Shown one piece after another: positions 29,868 to 39,060 of a stretch of 64,000 nucleotides of DNA. This DNA comes from an uncultured Pelagibacteraceae bacterium (GTDB taxonomy: Bacteria; Pseudomonadota; Alphaproteobacteria; Pelagibacterales; Pelagibacteraceae), in assembly GCA_902536305.1 (NCBI GenBank), contig CACAWX010000001.1, forward strand, positions 124,001 to 188,000, in the 5' to 3' direction. Numbering within the stretch: position 1 is the stretch's first letter; every line of letters begins with the position of its first letter. The notes below the pieces were generated by a model that did no database searches, was not told where the DNA came from, and saw nothing but the letters and a program-made list of their open reading frames with translations. Position numbers and translations under genes: made by a program.

Positions 29868-30664
29868 AATCAAAAATTGCTTTAACCTTCGATAAATGTA
29901 AGAAAGCAAAAAGGCCTGCTTTAATAACTTATACGGTGGCTGGCGATAACACTAAAAATAATTCACTTAAAATACTTAATAAAATCTCAAAACATGCTGA
30001 TATTTTAGAACTTGGATTTCCACATAACACACCTATAGCAGATGGAGGTCAGATACAAGGTAGCTCTCATCGAGCTCTTAAAAATGGAATTAAGTTAAAA
30101 GATGTTTTTCAAATTGTTAAAAAATTCAAAAAAAATAATCCTAGCAAGCCTATTATTCTTATGGGCTATTTTAATCTAATCTATCAAAATGGAGAAGATA
30201 GCTTTTTAAAAAGTTGTAAGTCGTCAGGAGTAGACGGTATAATTATAGTTGATCTTCCGTATCCTGAAAATAAGATATTTGCCAATAAATGTAAAAAAAA
30301 ATCAATAAACTTTATTCAACTACTATCCCCAACCACATCTAAGGAAAGGATGAAAAAAATTGTTAAAGATTCCCATGATATGATTTATTATATATCGATG
30401 TTATCAACCACTGGCGGTAAACTTAAAGTTTCACCTAAGAAAATTCTTAAAAACTATAATATTATTAAAAGAGTCAATCCGAGAAAGAACTTGGTAATTG
30501 GTTTTGGAATCACAGATAAGAGCATATCTGCTCTAAAATCAGCTGATGGATTAGTTGTGGGCAGTATGCTGTGTAAAACTATAACAAATTCACTCAAAAT
30601 GAGACAAAATCCTGTCACAAATTTAGATAAAGTTGTGTACAGTCTTAAAAGAAAAATAATATGA
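29864..30664 (+). CDS. trpA: Tryptophan synthase alpha chain
   Basis: LELGFPHNTPIADGGQIQ, PIILMGYFNLIYQNG, VDGIIIVDLP; catalytic Glu/Asp equivalents retained. Confidence 0.88.
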   Translation: MKSKIALTFDKCKKAKRPALITYTVAGDNTKNNSLKILNKISKHADILELGFPHNTPIADGGQIQGSSHRALKNGIKLKDVFQIVKKFKKNNPSKPIILMGYFNLIYQNGEDSFLKSCKSSGVDGIIIVDLPYPENKIFANKCKKKSINFIQLLSPTTSKERMKKIVKDSHDMIYYISMLSTTGGKLKVSPKKILKNYNIIKRVNPRKNLVIGFGITDKSISALKSADGLVVGSMLCKTITNSLKMRQNPVTNLDKVVYSLKRKII

Positions 30665-31575
30665 ATTGGATATCAAAATTTATCAAGCCAAAAATAAAGT
30701 CTCTTTTTGAAAAGAAATCCTCAAAAAATGAGGAAAATCTTTGGACAACATGTGGGTGTAAAAATCTAATTTACAAAGAAGATATGGAGGCAAATCTAAA
30801 AGTTTGTCCGAAGTGTGGAGCTCATCATAAATTAACTTGTAAAGAAAGATTTGAAACTTTTTTTGACAGTAAAGAATTCGAAATTATCCAAACTCCATTA
30901 CCAAAAGACGATCCTTTAAGTTTTGAAGATAAAAAAAAATATTCTGATCGGTTAAAAACAGCTCGTAAATTAACTGGTCAAGATGATGCAGTTTTAATCG
31001 CAAAAGGAAAAGTTCAAAATATTGATATAATTGTAGGAGCTCAAGATTTTAGATTTATAGGTGGATCATTTGGTGCAGCGTCAGGTGAGGCTTTTATTGC
31101 TGGCGCTCAGAATGCTATAGCTAATAATGTGCCCTATGTATTCTTTAGTTGTTCCGGGGGACAGCGAATGATGGAGTCATCTATTGCTTTGATGCAAATG
31201 TCTAGAACAGCTTTAGCCGTAAACGAATTGAAGAAAAAAAATGTTCCTTTCGTTGTAGTTCTAACTGATCCTACAACAGGTGGCGTTACTGCTTCGTGGG
31301 CAATGCTAGGTGATATTTTAATTGCAGAACCTAAAGCAACTATTGGTTTTGCAGGTAGACGTGTTATTCAAGATACCGTTAGAGAGACTTTGCCTGATGA
31401 ATTTCAAACAGCAGAATATGTGAAAGATCACGGAGGAATTGATTTAGTTGTCGAAAGACAATACCTAAGCTCTACAATTGGAACATTACTAAATGTTCTA
31501 TTGAAAAAGACAGAAGCTCAAGCTAAACAAGATTCGAATGTCACAGTCGATAAGTCTCTACAAGCAGTTAGCTAA
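30661..31575 (+). CDS. accD: Acetyl-CoA carboxylase carboxyltransferase subunit beta
   Basis: N-terminal zinc ribbon, PYVFFSCSGGQRMMESSIALMQM, LTDPTTGGVTASWAMLGD. Confidence 0.95.
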   Translation: MNWISKFIKPKIKSLFEKKSSKNEENLWTTCGCKNLIYKEDMEANLKVCPKCGAHHKLTCKERFETFFDSKEFEIIQTPLPKDDPLSFEDKKKYSDRLKTARKLTGQDDAVLIAKGKVQNIDIIVGAQDFRFIGGSFGAASGEAFIAGAQNAIANNVPYVFFSCSGGQRMMESSIALMQMSRTALAVNELKKKNVPFVVVLTDPTTGGVTASWAMLGDILIAEPKATIGFAGRRVIQDTVRETLPDEFQTAEYVKDHGGIDLVVERQYLSSTIGTLLNVLLKKTEAQAKQDSNVTVDKSLQAVS

Positions 31576-32806
31576 ACATAAGCTTTTTAATAAAACTATA
31601 AATTTTGATTTAACGCGAATTAAATTAGTTCTTAAAAAGTTAAATCATCCTGAAAAAAAGCTTAAAAATGTAATTAATTTTCTAGGTTCCAGTGGAAAAT
31701 TTACAACTCTTAACTCTATTAAAAGTTTCATCGAAGCTAATAATCAAACAGCTACAGCCTATATTTCACCATCACTTAAAGATATTAAAGAAAGGTTTTG
31801 GATGGGTGAAAGATATTTAACTCATCAAGAAATTAAACAATCTATTAAATTAATCGAAGAAATTAAAGTCCCTCTAACTATTTTTGAGGTCCTCACGGTG
31901 ATTTATATAATGAATGCTTCAAAACAAAATGTTGATTATCACTTAGTTGAGGCTGGAGCGCTTTTTGCCAAAGATTCCACTAATGTTTTTGATTTTCCAC
32001 TAGCTCAAGTAGTTGTTAATATTAATAAACAACATCTTAACTTTTTAGAAAAAAACAAAAAAACACTTGATGAAGTAATTTATCAAAAGGTAGGTTTTCT
32101 TAGCAATTTTACTCATATTTATGTAGGCAGACAAAAACCTAATGTTTTAAAAAAAATTAAAAGAAATTTAAAAAAAAATAGAAGTAAAATAAATTATTCA
32201 AATACTTGGAAATTGTTTAAAAAAAATAAGAAATATTATTATCAAGATGATAAAAATAAAATAATACTTAACTCTAAAAATATTCATTCAAAAGGATTAC
32301 TCGAGAACCTTTGTCATGCTATAAAGATAGCTTTAGATCTTAAAATAAATAAAAAAGTAATAGAAAAAACAATACCTAAAATTATTTTTGAGGGACGTTT
32401 TCAGTATCTAAATAGCGGCAAGATTAAAAGAAAGCTTCATAAAAATGAAAAAATTATGATCGACGGCGCTCATGCTGAAATTGATGCCAAAAATCTTTCT
32501 GATTACTTAAAGTCAATAAAAATTCCAAGATATGGTATATGGGCAATGATGAAAAATAAAGAGCCTGATTTATTTATAAAACAATTTAAAAATATATTTA
32601 AAAAAATAATCACTATTCCAATTGAGAATGAAAAGGGTACTTTAAATAGTAAAAAACTTTATCAAATAGCTCTTAAAAATAATATTACCGTCAATAAAGC
32701 TAATAATTTTAATGAAGCTTTAAAAAAAATTTCTTCAAAAGAAAAAAAGCTTATAGTTTGCTTTGGCTCGCTTTATAATGCTGGAAATATCCTAAATAAA
32801 AATTAG
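31538..32806 (+). CDS. folC: Dihydrofolate synthase/folylpolyglutamate synthase-like (divergent FolC)
   Basis: Mur ligase-like layout; LGSSGKFTTLNSI in place of GTNGKGST, FWMGERYL, IMIDGAHAEIDA; canonical accD-folC synteny. Confidence 0.82.
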   Translation: MSQSISLYKQLAKHKLFNKTINFDLTRIKLVLKKLNHPEKKLKNVINFLGSSGKFTTLNSIKSFIEANNQTATAYISPSLKDIKERFWMGERYLTHQEIKQSIKLIEEIKVPLTIFEVLTVIYIMNASKQNVDYHLVEAGALFAKDSTNVFDFPLAQVVVNINKQHLNFLEKNKKTLDEVIYQKVGFLSNFTHIYVGRQKPNVLKKIKRNLKKNRSKINYSNTWKLFKKNKKYYYQDDKNKIILNSKNIHSKGLLENLCHAIKIALDLKINKKVIEKTIPKIIFEGRFQYLNSGKIKRKLHKNEKIMIDGAHAEIDAKNLSDYLKSIKIPRYGIWAMMKNKEPDLFIKQFKNIFKKIITIPIENEKGTLNSKKLYQIALKNNITVNKANNFNEALKKISSKEKKLIVCFGSLYNAGNILNKN

Positions 32807-33120
32807 ATATGAGGCTGGATAAATTCTAGCATATCTTTTTCACTAGTAGCGCCTACTTTTGTTCCTAAAAGTTTTCCATCTTTAAACAATAAAACAGTTG
32901 GAACTCCTCTAACTGAATATTTGGTAGGTTCATTAGGCTGACTCTCAATGTCATGATAATAACAATCTATTTTATCGGGCATATCGTTAGAAATTTTTTC
33001 AATGATTGGCTTTAATTGTTGACATGGTCCACACCAACTTGCAGAAAATTGAATTAAATTCAATTTACTTCCATTAATTTGATCTTGAAATTTTTCGTCT
33101 GTAGAATCTTTAAATGCCAT
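32803..33120 (-). CDS. trxA: Thioredoxin
   Basis: FSASWCGPCQQLKPIIEKI; 105 aa. Confidence 0.95.
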   Translation of the reverse strand: MAFKDSTDEKFQDQINGSKLNLIQFSASWCGPCQQLKPIIEKISNDMPDKIDCYYHDIESQPNEPTKYSVRGVPTVLLFKDGKLLGTKVGATSEKDMLEFIQPHI

Positions 33121-33154
33121 ACACCCTAATTAAGTATTTTTAATTTATTGTCAA

Positions 33155-34576
33155 CTACGCAGATGAATAATGTTTTTCTAATTCTTCAACGTACGCGTTA
33201 ATATCATCTAAAATTTTTAATTTTTCAGACTCTCCTAGTTTTTCAAATTTAGCTCTCAAAGTATCAATTTCTGAATAAGTTCTGGGAATAGTATTCCACT
33301 TTTCATTATTAGTACTCAAAAGTTTTTTAGCCGTATCTTTGTGTATTAAATTATAATCTTCTTTGCTCAAAACTTCAGGTTTTTCCGCATATAGCAATTT
33401 TTTACCAAAATATTGAAGCCTCTCATCTTTAAATTTTGAAATTACATTTATCTTTTTATTCCATTCGACTGAATGAAATTCGGGCATAATTTTATTATCC
33501 TCAGCTGTGGTAAATTTAGCGTAAATACTCTCTTCATTATACAAATCCTCTTGCGATTTACTTTGTGCTTTTTCTTCAACTTCTGATCTCTTGATCGATT
33601 GAATTTTTTCTCCAAATTCTTTATTTTCTCTAACTAATTTTGCTCTAGTTTCAAGTTTTGCTAATCCAATAATTTTGTATTCATCAAATTTATTTCCGTA
33701 AGATGGGTTCATGATTACAGGATGCTTGTTGTGTCTGACAGTTCTAATAAACTTTGGTTGCTTTTTCATTGCTGCCTCTAATTCCTTTAAAGGCATGTTC
33801 AAATATGGAGTTGGATCATGTCTTAAATCAAAACATAATGGCCACTGGTATTGTGGATGCTGGCAGATAAAAGTTTGTACATAAGGTCTACTTTTTCCGT
33901 AAAAATATTCATTAGTACAAAATAATAATTCCTTTTTAATAACTTCTAAAGATTGAGTTTTATCCATGGTTAACATGCTAGCTTTCCAAACATTAGGGGC
34001 CTTTTTAGAAATAAGTTTAGCAATGCCTACAGTGGCCATGACATCGCCTATAGCGCTATGTGCATCTCCATGTTCAATGCCATTTAATGGAGCCATTTGA
34101 TCTAGTTTGTAAACATCATTTCCTTTTTCATTTACAGGATTTTTTAAAGTGTCTGGATAATAAAGATTAGCTGCTCTTGCCAAACTCAAAACATCTCCCC
34201 TAGTATTTCCGTTTGTACTAGTTAGATATGGATATTCCAAAGTTTGGAACAGAGTAGATCGTAAAAATTCTTCATCAAACTCTATACTATTAAATCCAAT
34301 ATAAGTCGCCTTGCCCCACCTTTTTAAAGTTTCAACAAATTGTCTTATCATTTCATAATGGGATAAATTTGAATTCTTTAACATTTGAGGAGATGATTTA
34401 TTTACAATTAATGCCATTGCCTCAGGAATAATTCCTGGACTTAGTCTGCATCTAGCATCAAATCTATCAAGTTCATCCAGATTGTCATTAGTTAGGACAG
34501 CTCCTATTTGAATAATCTGACCCCAATACTTATTAGATGAGCTGGTCTCAAAATCATAAAAGACAAAATTTGACAT
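33155..34576 (-). CDS. sbcB: Exodeoxyribonuclease I
   Basis: FVFYDFETSSSNKYWGQIIQIGAVLTND DEDD exonuclease; YIGFNSIEFDEEFLRSTLF. Confidence 0.9.
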   Translation of the reverse strand: MSNFVFYDFETSSSNKYWGQIIQIGAVLTNDNLDELDRFDARCRLSPGIIPEAMALIVNKSSPQMLKNSNLSHYEMIRQFVETLKRWGKATYIGFNSIEFDEEFLRSTLFQTLEYPYLTSTNGNTRGDVLSLARAANLYYPDTLKNPVNEKGNDVYKLDQMAPLNGIEHGDAHSAIGDVMATVGIAKLISKKAPNVWKASMLTMDKTQSLEVIKKELLFCTNEYFYGKSRPYVQTFICQHPQYQWPLCFDLRHDPTPYLNMPLKELEAAMKKQPKFIRTVRHNKHPVIMNPSYGNKFDEYKIIGLAKLETRAKLVRENKEFGEKIQSIKRSEVEEKAQSKSQEDLYNEESIYAKFTTAEDNKIMPEFHSVEWNKKINVISKFKDERLQYFGKKLLYAEKPEVLSKEDYNLIHKDTAKKLLSTNNEKWNTIPRTYSEIDTLRAKFEKLGESEKLKILDDINAYVEELEKHYSSA

Positions 34577-34582
34577 TATAAT

Positions 34583-35614
34583 TTACTTTAAAATTTTAAT
34601 CTTTTCAGAATTTTCTTCTAAAGTTTCCTTAACTTGCTGAGGATCTTTAATATTGGAAAGAGTGTTCATTATTGATCTGGCATCTCGTCCGAAGCCATCT
34701 GTTGCTGTCATTGCTTGTTCGAGTTTTTTCCTTAAATCTTTAATACCATCAAAATGTTTATCAAACCTAGAACTGATATTTCTTAAATCACTATAAATTT
34801 GTGTCGCATGTTGTTGAACTTTTAATGTTTGAAATCCTAGATGATAAGATTGAAGTAAAGCAGACAAGGTGTTGGGTCCTGAAATAGTTACTTTATATTT
34901 TGTTCTTAATTCGTGTAATAAAAGCTCTTTAGTTTTTGGATCTCTGTAACTTGAAAGCTCGGCAAATAGTCCCTCGGTTGGAACATAAACTATTGCAAAG
35001 TCAGTACTTTTTGGTGGCGCAATATATTTGGAATTCACCAATTTTGCTTTTAATCTAAAAGCAGATGCTAAATCTTTTCTTGCCTCTACCTGGGCTCCTT
35101 TGTCATTTGCATTATAAGCATCGTCAATAGCTTTATATTTTTCTACAGGCCAATGGCTATCAATTGGCAATAAAACATCTTGAAGCTTTATAGCAAATTC
35201 AACTGTATCAGATGTTTCTTCAGGTTTTAATTTAACGTTAGCAATGTATTGTGATGCTGGTAAAAGGTCTTTTAGTAAAGATCCTAGTCCAAATTCCGCT
35301 AACGTTCCGTAAGTTTTAACTCCACTTAAAATCTTACTAAAATTATCCTGACTTCTGTTTAATTCATTAACTTGTCTGTTAAATACTCCTACTTTCTCAT
35401 CAACTTTAGTTAATGCTCCTGTCATATCTTTTGCTATTTCTTTGCTCATTGAGCCAAATGACTGGCTAAAAGAATTTTTGAGTGAACTCACTTCATCTTT
35501 AAAAATTTGACTATTATCGACCTGTTCCGGTTGTTTTTTCTTTAACAATAAAATAACTGCTACTAAATTAGCTACTAGTAATACTATAACAATTAAAACG
35601 AGTATCGAATCCAT
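34583..35614 (-). CDS. rmuC: DNA recombination protein RmuC
   Basis: N-terminal TM plus coiled coil; GSLLKDLLPASQYIANVKLKPEETSDTVEFAIKL, PIDSHWPVEKY. Confidence 0.92.
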   Translation of the reverse strand: MDSILVLIVIVLLVANLVAVILLLKKKQPEQVDNSQIFKDEVSSLKNSFSQSFGSMSKEIAKDMTGALTKVDEKVGVFNRQVNELNRSQDNFSKILSGVKTYGTLAEFGLGSLLKDLLPASQYIANVKLKPEETSDTVEFAIKLQDVLLPIDSHWPVEKYKAIDDAYNANDKGAQVEARKDLASAFRLKAKLVNSKYIAPPKSTDFAIVYVPTEGLFAELSSYRDPKTKELLLHELRTKYKVTISGPNTLSALLQSYHLGFQTLKVQQHATQIYSDLRNISSRFDKHFDGIKDLRKKLEQAMTATDGFGRDARSIMNTLSNIKDPQQVKETLEENSEKIKILK

Positions 35615-35627
35615 AAACTATTATATA

Positions 35628-36569
35628 TCATTTTATAATACTTTTTGCTGATTTCGTTTTATTTATCCATTGTAATGGAATGTTTTTAACTCCATTCGCT
35701 GCTGCAAAATAAGCGCCAACAAAATTTGCCCTTGAACAATTGCAACCTCCTGCTTTTATCGTTTTAATCACAGCAGTTTTATAATTTTTTGAAGTAATCA
35801 TAGCGTGAATAGATCCCATAAATGTTCCGGGATAGCTACAGGCTTTTCCAAATTTTTTAACAATCTTGATATGATTGTGTTTTTTAAGTCTAATAACTTT
35901 TTTAATATTACTTACTACCTCTCTAAAATATCTATTTTTTTCATACTTCTTCACAAAAGAGTGAATTGCATTTTCATCTCCGTTATTTGCAAAATTTATG
36001 ATTTTTAGTTTTGCTAAGGCATAAGTTTCATTGATTTTTGAATTAGCTACACTTTTAATAACTTTTTTTAGATCTTTCTCTGAGTTATTATAAAGGTAGT
36101 AAGGTAAAGCTGCGCAATACCCATCTGACTCGTTAACTTTTGTGCCTCCTGTTGTATTTTTTCTAGATTTAATATTTTGAATAGTCTCCAATATATTTTG
36201 ATGAATCCAAGGACCATTTATGGGGCCCTTCCATTTAATCTTTTTATATTTTTTTCTTAGTTTTAAGTTTCTCCAATATGCTGAGCCTGGACCAAAGTTT
36301 TTTATAATGTTTTTTTTAAAATTTTTGAGGATATCTGATTTCTTTTTAGTAGAAACTAGGGTCTCAAACATTACTTGTCCCACATCATTATAACCAGAGA
36401 CATTACCTGTTTCAATTGAGTAAAATGGACTCTTATTTTTTTTCATAAAAGTAATGTCTTTTTTACCTTTAATATATTTTTTTAATTTTTTTGGATCGTA
36501 AACCCAATGCAGGGGTCTTGCAGCTGCATCGGCAACAGTTGCGCCTAAAAAAATATGTAAATTATCCAT
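35628..36569 (-). CDS. ADP-ribosylglycohydrolase (ARH/J-crystallin-like) family protein
   Basis: MDNLHIFLGATVADAAARPLHWVYD, GYNDVGQVMFETL, AGGCNCSRANFVGAYFAAANG. Confidence 0.8.
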   Translation of the reverse strand: MDNLHIFLGATVADAAARPLHWVYDPKKLKKYIKGKKDITFMKKNKSPFYSIETGNVSGYNDVGQVMFETLVSTKKKSDILKNFKKNIIKNFGPGSAYWRNLKLRKKYKKIKWKGPINGPWIHQNILETIQNIKSRKNTTGGTKVNESDGYCAALPYYLYNNSEKDLKKVIKSVANSKINETYALAKLKIINFANNGDENAIHSFVKKYEKNRYFREVVSNIKKVIRLKKHNHIKIVKKFGKACSYPGTFMGSIHAMITSKNYKTAVIKTIKAGGCNCSRANFVGAYFAAANGVKNIPLQWINKTKSAKSIIK

Positions 36570-37653
36570 TCCTTATTGCTTTCTTATTTGCTAAAGAACC
36601 GCAAGAAGCATTAATGTCTCTCCCTCTACTTCGTCTAAACAAAGATAAGAATCCATTATCTTGAATAGTTTTTGAAAACTTATCTATATTTTCTTGAGAG
36701 GCAGGTTTAAAGTCTTTGTTGGCTAAAGGATTAAATTCAATTAAATTTAATTTAGATGGAACTTTTTTCATAATCTTAACAAGTTCTTTAGCGTGCTTGT
36801 CTGTCATGTTTTCCTCCAAACAAATCCACTCGATAAAAATTGGTAATTTAGTTTGATCATAATATTTTTTTAATTGTGGAATTAAAGAGTCAATGGAGTA
36901 TTTATCATTAATTGGCATAATTTCTGATCGGTGTTTTGGAATAGAACTATGTAAACTCCAAGCTAAATAAACATCTAATTCCTTTGCAGCCCATTCAATT
37001 GCATCTTTGTCATTTTTTTTAATCCCTACCCCAACAGTGCTTACTGTTATTCTAGTGCGACCATACTCTAATCCATCTTTATTTTTTGAATTATCGATAG
37101 CAACTTTTACATTATCTAAATTTAAAAAAGGCGAACCCTCACCCATTAAAACTTGATTAGTAATTTTTTTTTGTGTCGACCAGTCATCAATATAATTTTT
37201 GCTTAAAATAATTTGGCAGATAATTTCACCTGGTGTTAAATTTCTTACGAGATTTTTGGAAATTTGTGCAGTGGCACAAAATTCACAAGAGAGATAACAG
37301 CCAACGGATACTGATAAACATATAGTATAGCGGCTTTGAGATTTATCAGGAATTAAAACAGTCTCTACGTTTCTTTTATCTTTTAACTCTAATAAAAATT
37401 TGATTGTTCCATCTTTTGATTTTTGTACATCAACTATTTTGGGTTTTTCTAAACTTATAAGTTTTTTAATTTTTTCTCTAAGCTCTAAACTAAAGGTTGT
37501 CAATCCATCGAAATTTTTGATATTTTTTTTATAGACAGCATTAAACATTTGCTGAGCTCTCATCTTAGCTTTTGAGCTGTCTACCTCAACTTTATTAGTT
37601 AAAAAGTTTTTTAATTGATCAAAATTTAGATCATAGAAATTTTGTTTTTCCAT
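36562..37653 (-). CDS. rlmN: Dual-specificity rRNA/tRNA adenine C2 methyltransferase RlmN
   Basis: VGCYLSCEFCATA radical-SAM CxxxCxxC, C-terminal RRSRGRDINASCGSL. Confidence 0.9.
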   Translation of the reverse strand: MEKQNFYDLNFDQLKNFLTNKVEVDSSKAKMRAQQMFNAVYKKNIKNFDGLTTFSLELREKIKKLISLEKPKIVDVQKSKDGTIKFLLELKDKRNVETVLIPDKSQSRYTICLSVSVGCYLSCEFCATAQISKNLVRNLTPGEIICQIILSKNYIDDWSTQKKITNQVLMGEGSPFLNLDNVKVAIDNSKNKDGLEYGRTRITVSTVGVGIKKNDKDAIEWAAKELDVYLAWSLHSSIPKHRSEIMPINDKYSIDSLIPQLKKYYDQTKLPIFIEWICLEENMTDKHAKELVKIMKKVPSKLNLIEFNPLANKDFKPASQENIDKFSKTIQDNGFLSLFRRSRGRDINASCGSLANKKAIRNG

Positions 37654-37811
37654 TGCGTGAAGATAATAAAGAATTGAGTAAGGTATTTAAACCCTGATCT
37701 TTAAAGATTTATTAAAACTTTGTTAAATCAGTTTTTATTTCGTTAGTACTTTTCCAGCATTTTTACATGAAATATTAATTAATAAACTTTATTATAATGT
37801 TATAAATAATA

Positions 37812-37967
37812 ATGGATAATAAATTATTAGGAGTGATCATTATAGGATTTGGAATTTTAGTTCTTTTTAGTGATCAGGAATATAATTGGATTATATCAGC
37901 TGCAGCAGTGGGGATAGGTTCAGGATTTCTAATTCGTAAAGAAGAAAAAAATGATATAGACAAATAA
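37812..37967 (+). CDS. Micro-ORF, 51 aa small membrane protein (absent from ORF track)
   Basis: Manual translation MDNKLLGVIIIGFGILVLFSDQEYNWIISAAAVGIGSGFLIRKEEKNDIDK*; two hydrophobic stretches; ends 2 nt before the next gene's ATG. Confidence 0.55.
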   Translation: MDNKLLGVIIIGFGILVLFSDQEYNWIISAAAVGIGSGFLIRKEEKNDIDK

Positions 37968-37969
37968 AA

Positions 37970-38548
37970 ATGTCTAAAAAAATATTTATTGTTTATGGTC
38001 ATCATAATACTAAGGACTCTTTTAATGCATCTATAAGAAATACTTTCATCGATGAAGCTAAAAAATTAGGTCATGAGATCGATTTAATCAATTTACATGA
38101 AGAAAAGCCAATACCTTTTTTTGATGGTTCAAAACCGAGTGAACAGATTCTTGATTATAGAAAAAGATTAGAGCAATGCGATATATTGTTTATGATTTCT
38201 CCGTGCTACAATCTAAGAGCAACTGCAATTTTAGAAAATTGGATTGATTTAGTACTTGCACCTAAATGGTTTTTTTCTTTTAAAAGATTAGTAGGAAATT
38301 GGGGGTACCCTGTACCAGGAGCAATGAAAGATAAAAAAGCTATCATGTCAATGACCTATGGGGGGAATTGGTTTTCAATTCAAACCTGGTTTCAAAATAT
38401 ACCTTTTCGAAGAATAAAAGCTGGAGTTCTAAAACTTGGAAAAATGAAAACCGCCTATATAAGATTTTATGAGGTGTTGCCTGGAATGTCTGAAAAAAGA
38501 TTTCAAGAACACATGAAAAAAGTAAGAAAAACCGTGCAACAATTGTAA
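37970..38548 (+). CDS. Flavodoxin-fold NAD(P)H dehydrogenase (quinone) family
   Basis: KIFIVYGHHNTKDSFNASIRNTF, DILFMISPCYNLRATAILENWIDLVL, MTYGGNWF. Confidence 0.85.
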   Translation: MSKKIFIVYGHHNTKDSFNASIRNTFIDEAKKLGHEIDLINLHEEKPIPFFDGSKPSEQILDYRKRLEQCDILFMISPCYNLRATAILENWIDLVLAPKWFFSFKRLVGNWGYPVPGAMKDKKAIMSMTYGGNWFSIQTWFQNIPFRRIKAGVLKLGKMKTAYIRFYEVLPGMSEKRFQEHMKKVRKTVQQL

Positions 38549-38586
38549 TATTTTACTTTTAAGTTTTAAGAGATATAAGTTTTAAT

Positions 38587-39036
38587 ATGTTAGAAAAATT
38601 AAGAAACTTTATGGTTGAATCAGCCAACATCATGTTTGATGATACTAAAAATGACTTAAGAAGTTTGCCTAAAGCCGTAAGATTACAAATATTAATTGTA
38701 CTTTCATTTGTTTGGTCTACTGTTTTTAGTTTGTACGTATTCTCAATGACGTCGTTCATTTTTGGTTGGGCAGGAGTAGTCATGGGTCACATTGGTTTAA
38801 TCATAGCAGTTTATTTGACATTCAAGTTTTTTCACAAAAAAAAAGAGCAGCCAGTAAGTGTCTTTCAATCAGGTAACTACAATCCTGCTAAAATCTTTGC
38901 TGTATTTTTTGTTATATTTTTTATTTTTATCTTCACTAAAGGTATTGATGTTTTAACAAGAACTAATTCTTATGAAACACCTTACGGCGAACCTGATACA
39001 ACGACTGAAGAGCGAATTAAAAGATTTGTAAAATAA
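38587..39036 (+). CDS. Membrane protein of unknown function
   Basis: 149 aa, about three TM segments, no recognised family. Confidence 0.65.
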   Translation: MLEKLRNFMVESANIMFDDTKNDLRSLPKAVRLQILIVLSFVWSTVFSLYVFSMTSFIFGWAGVVMGHIGLIIAVYLTFKFFHKKKEQPVSVFQSGNYNPAKIFAVFFVIFFIFIFTKGIDVLTRTNSYETPYGEPDTTTEERIKRFVK

Positions 39037-39060
39037 CAATATCTTATCTAAAATTAATCT

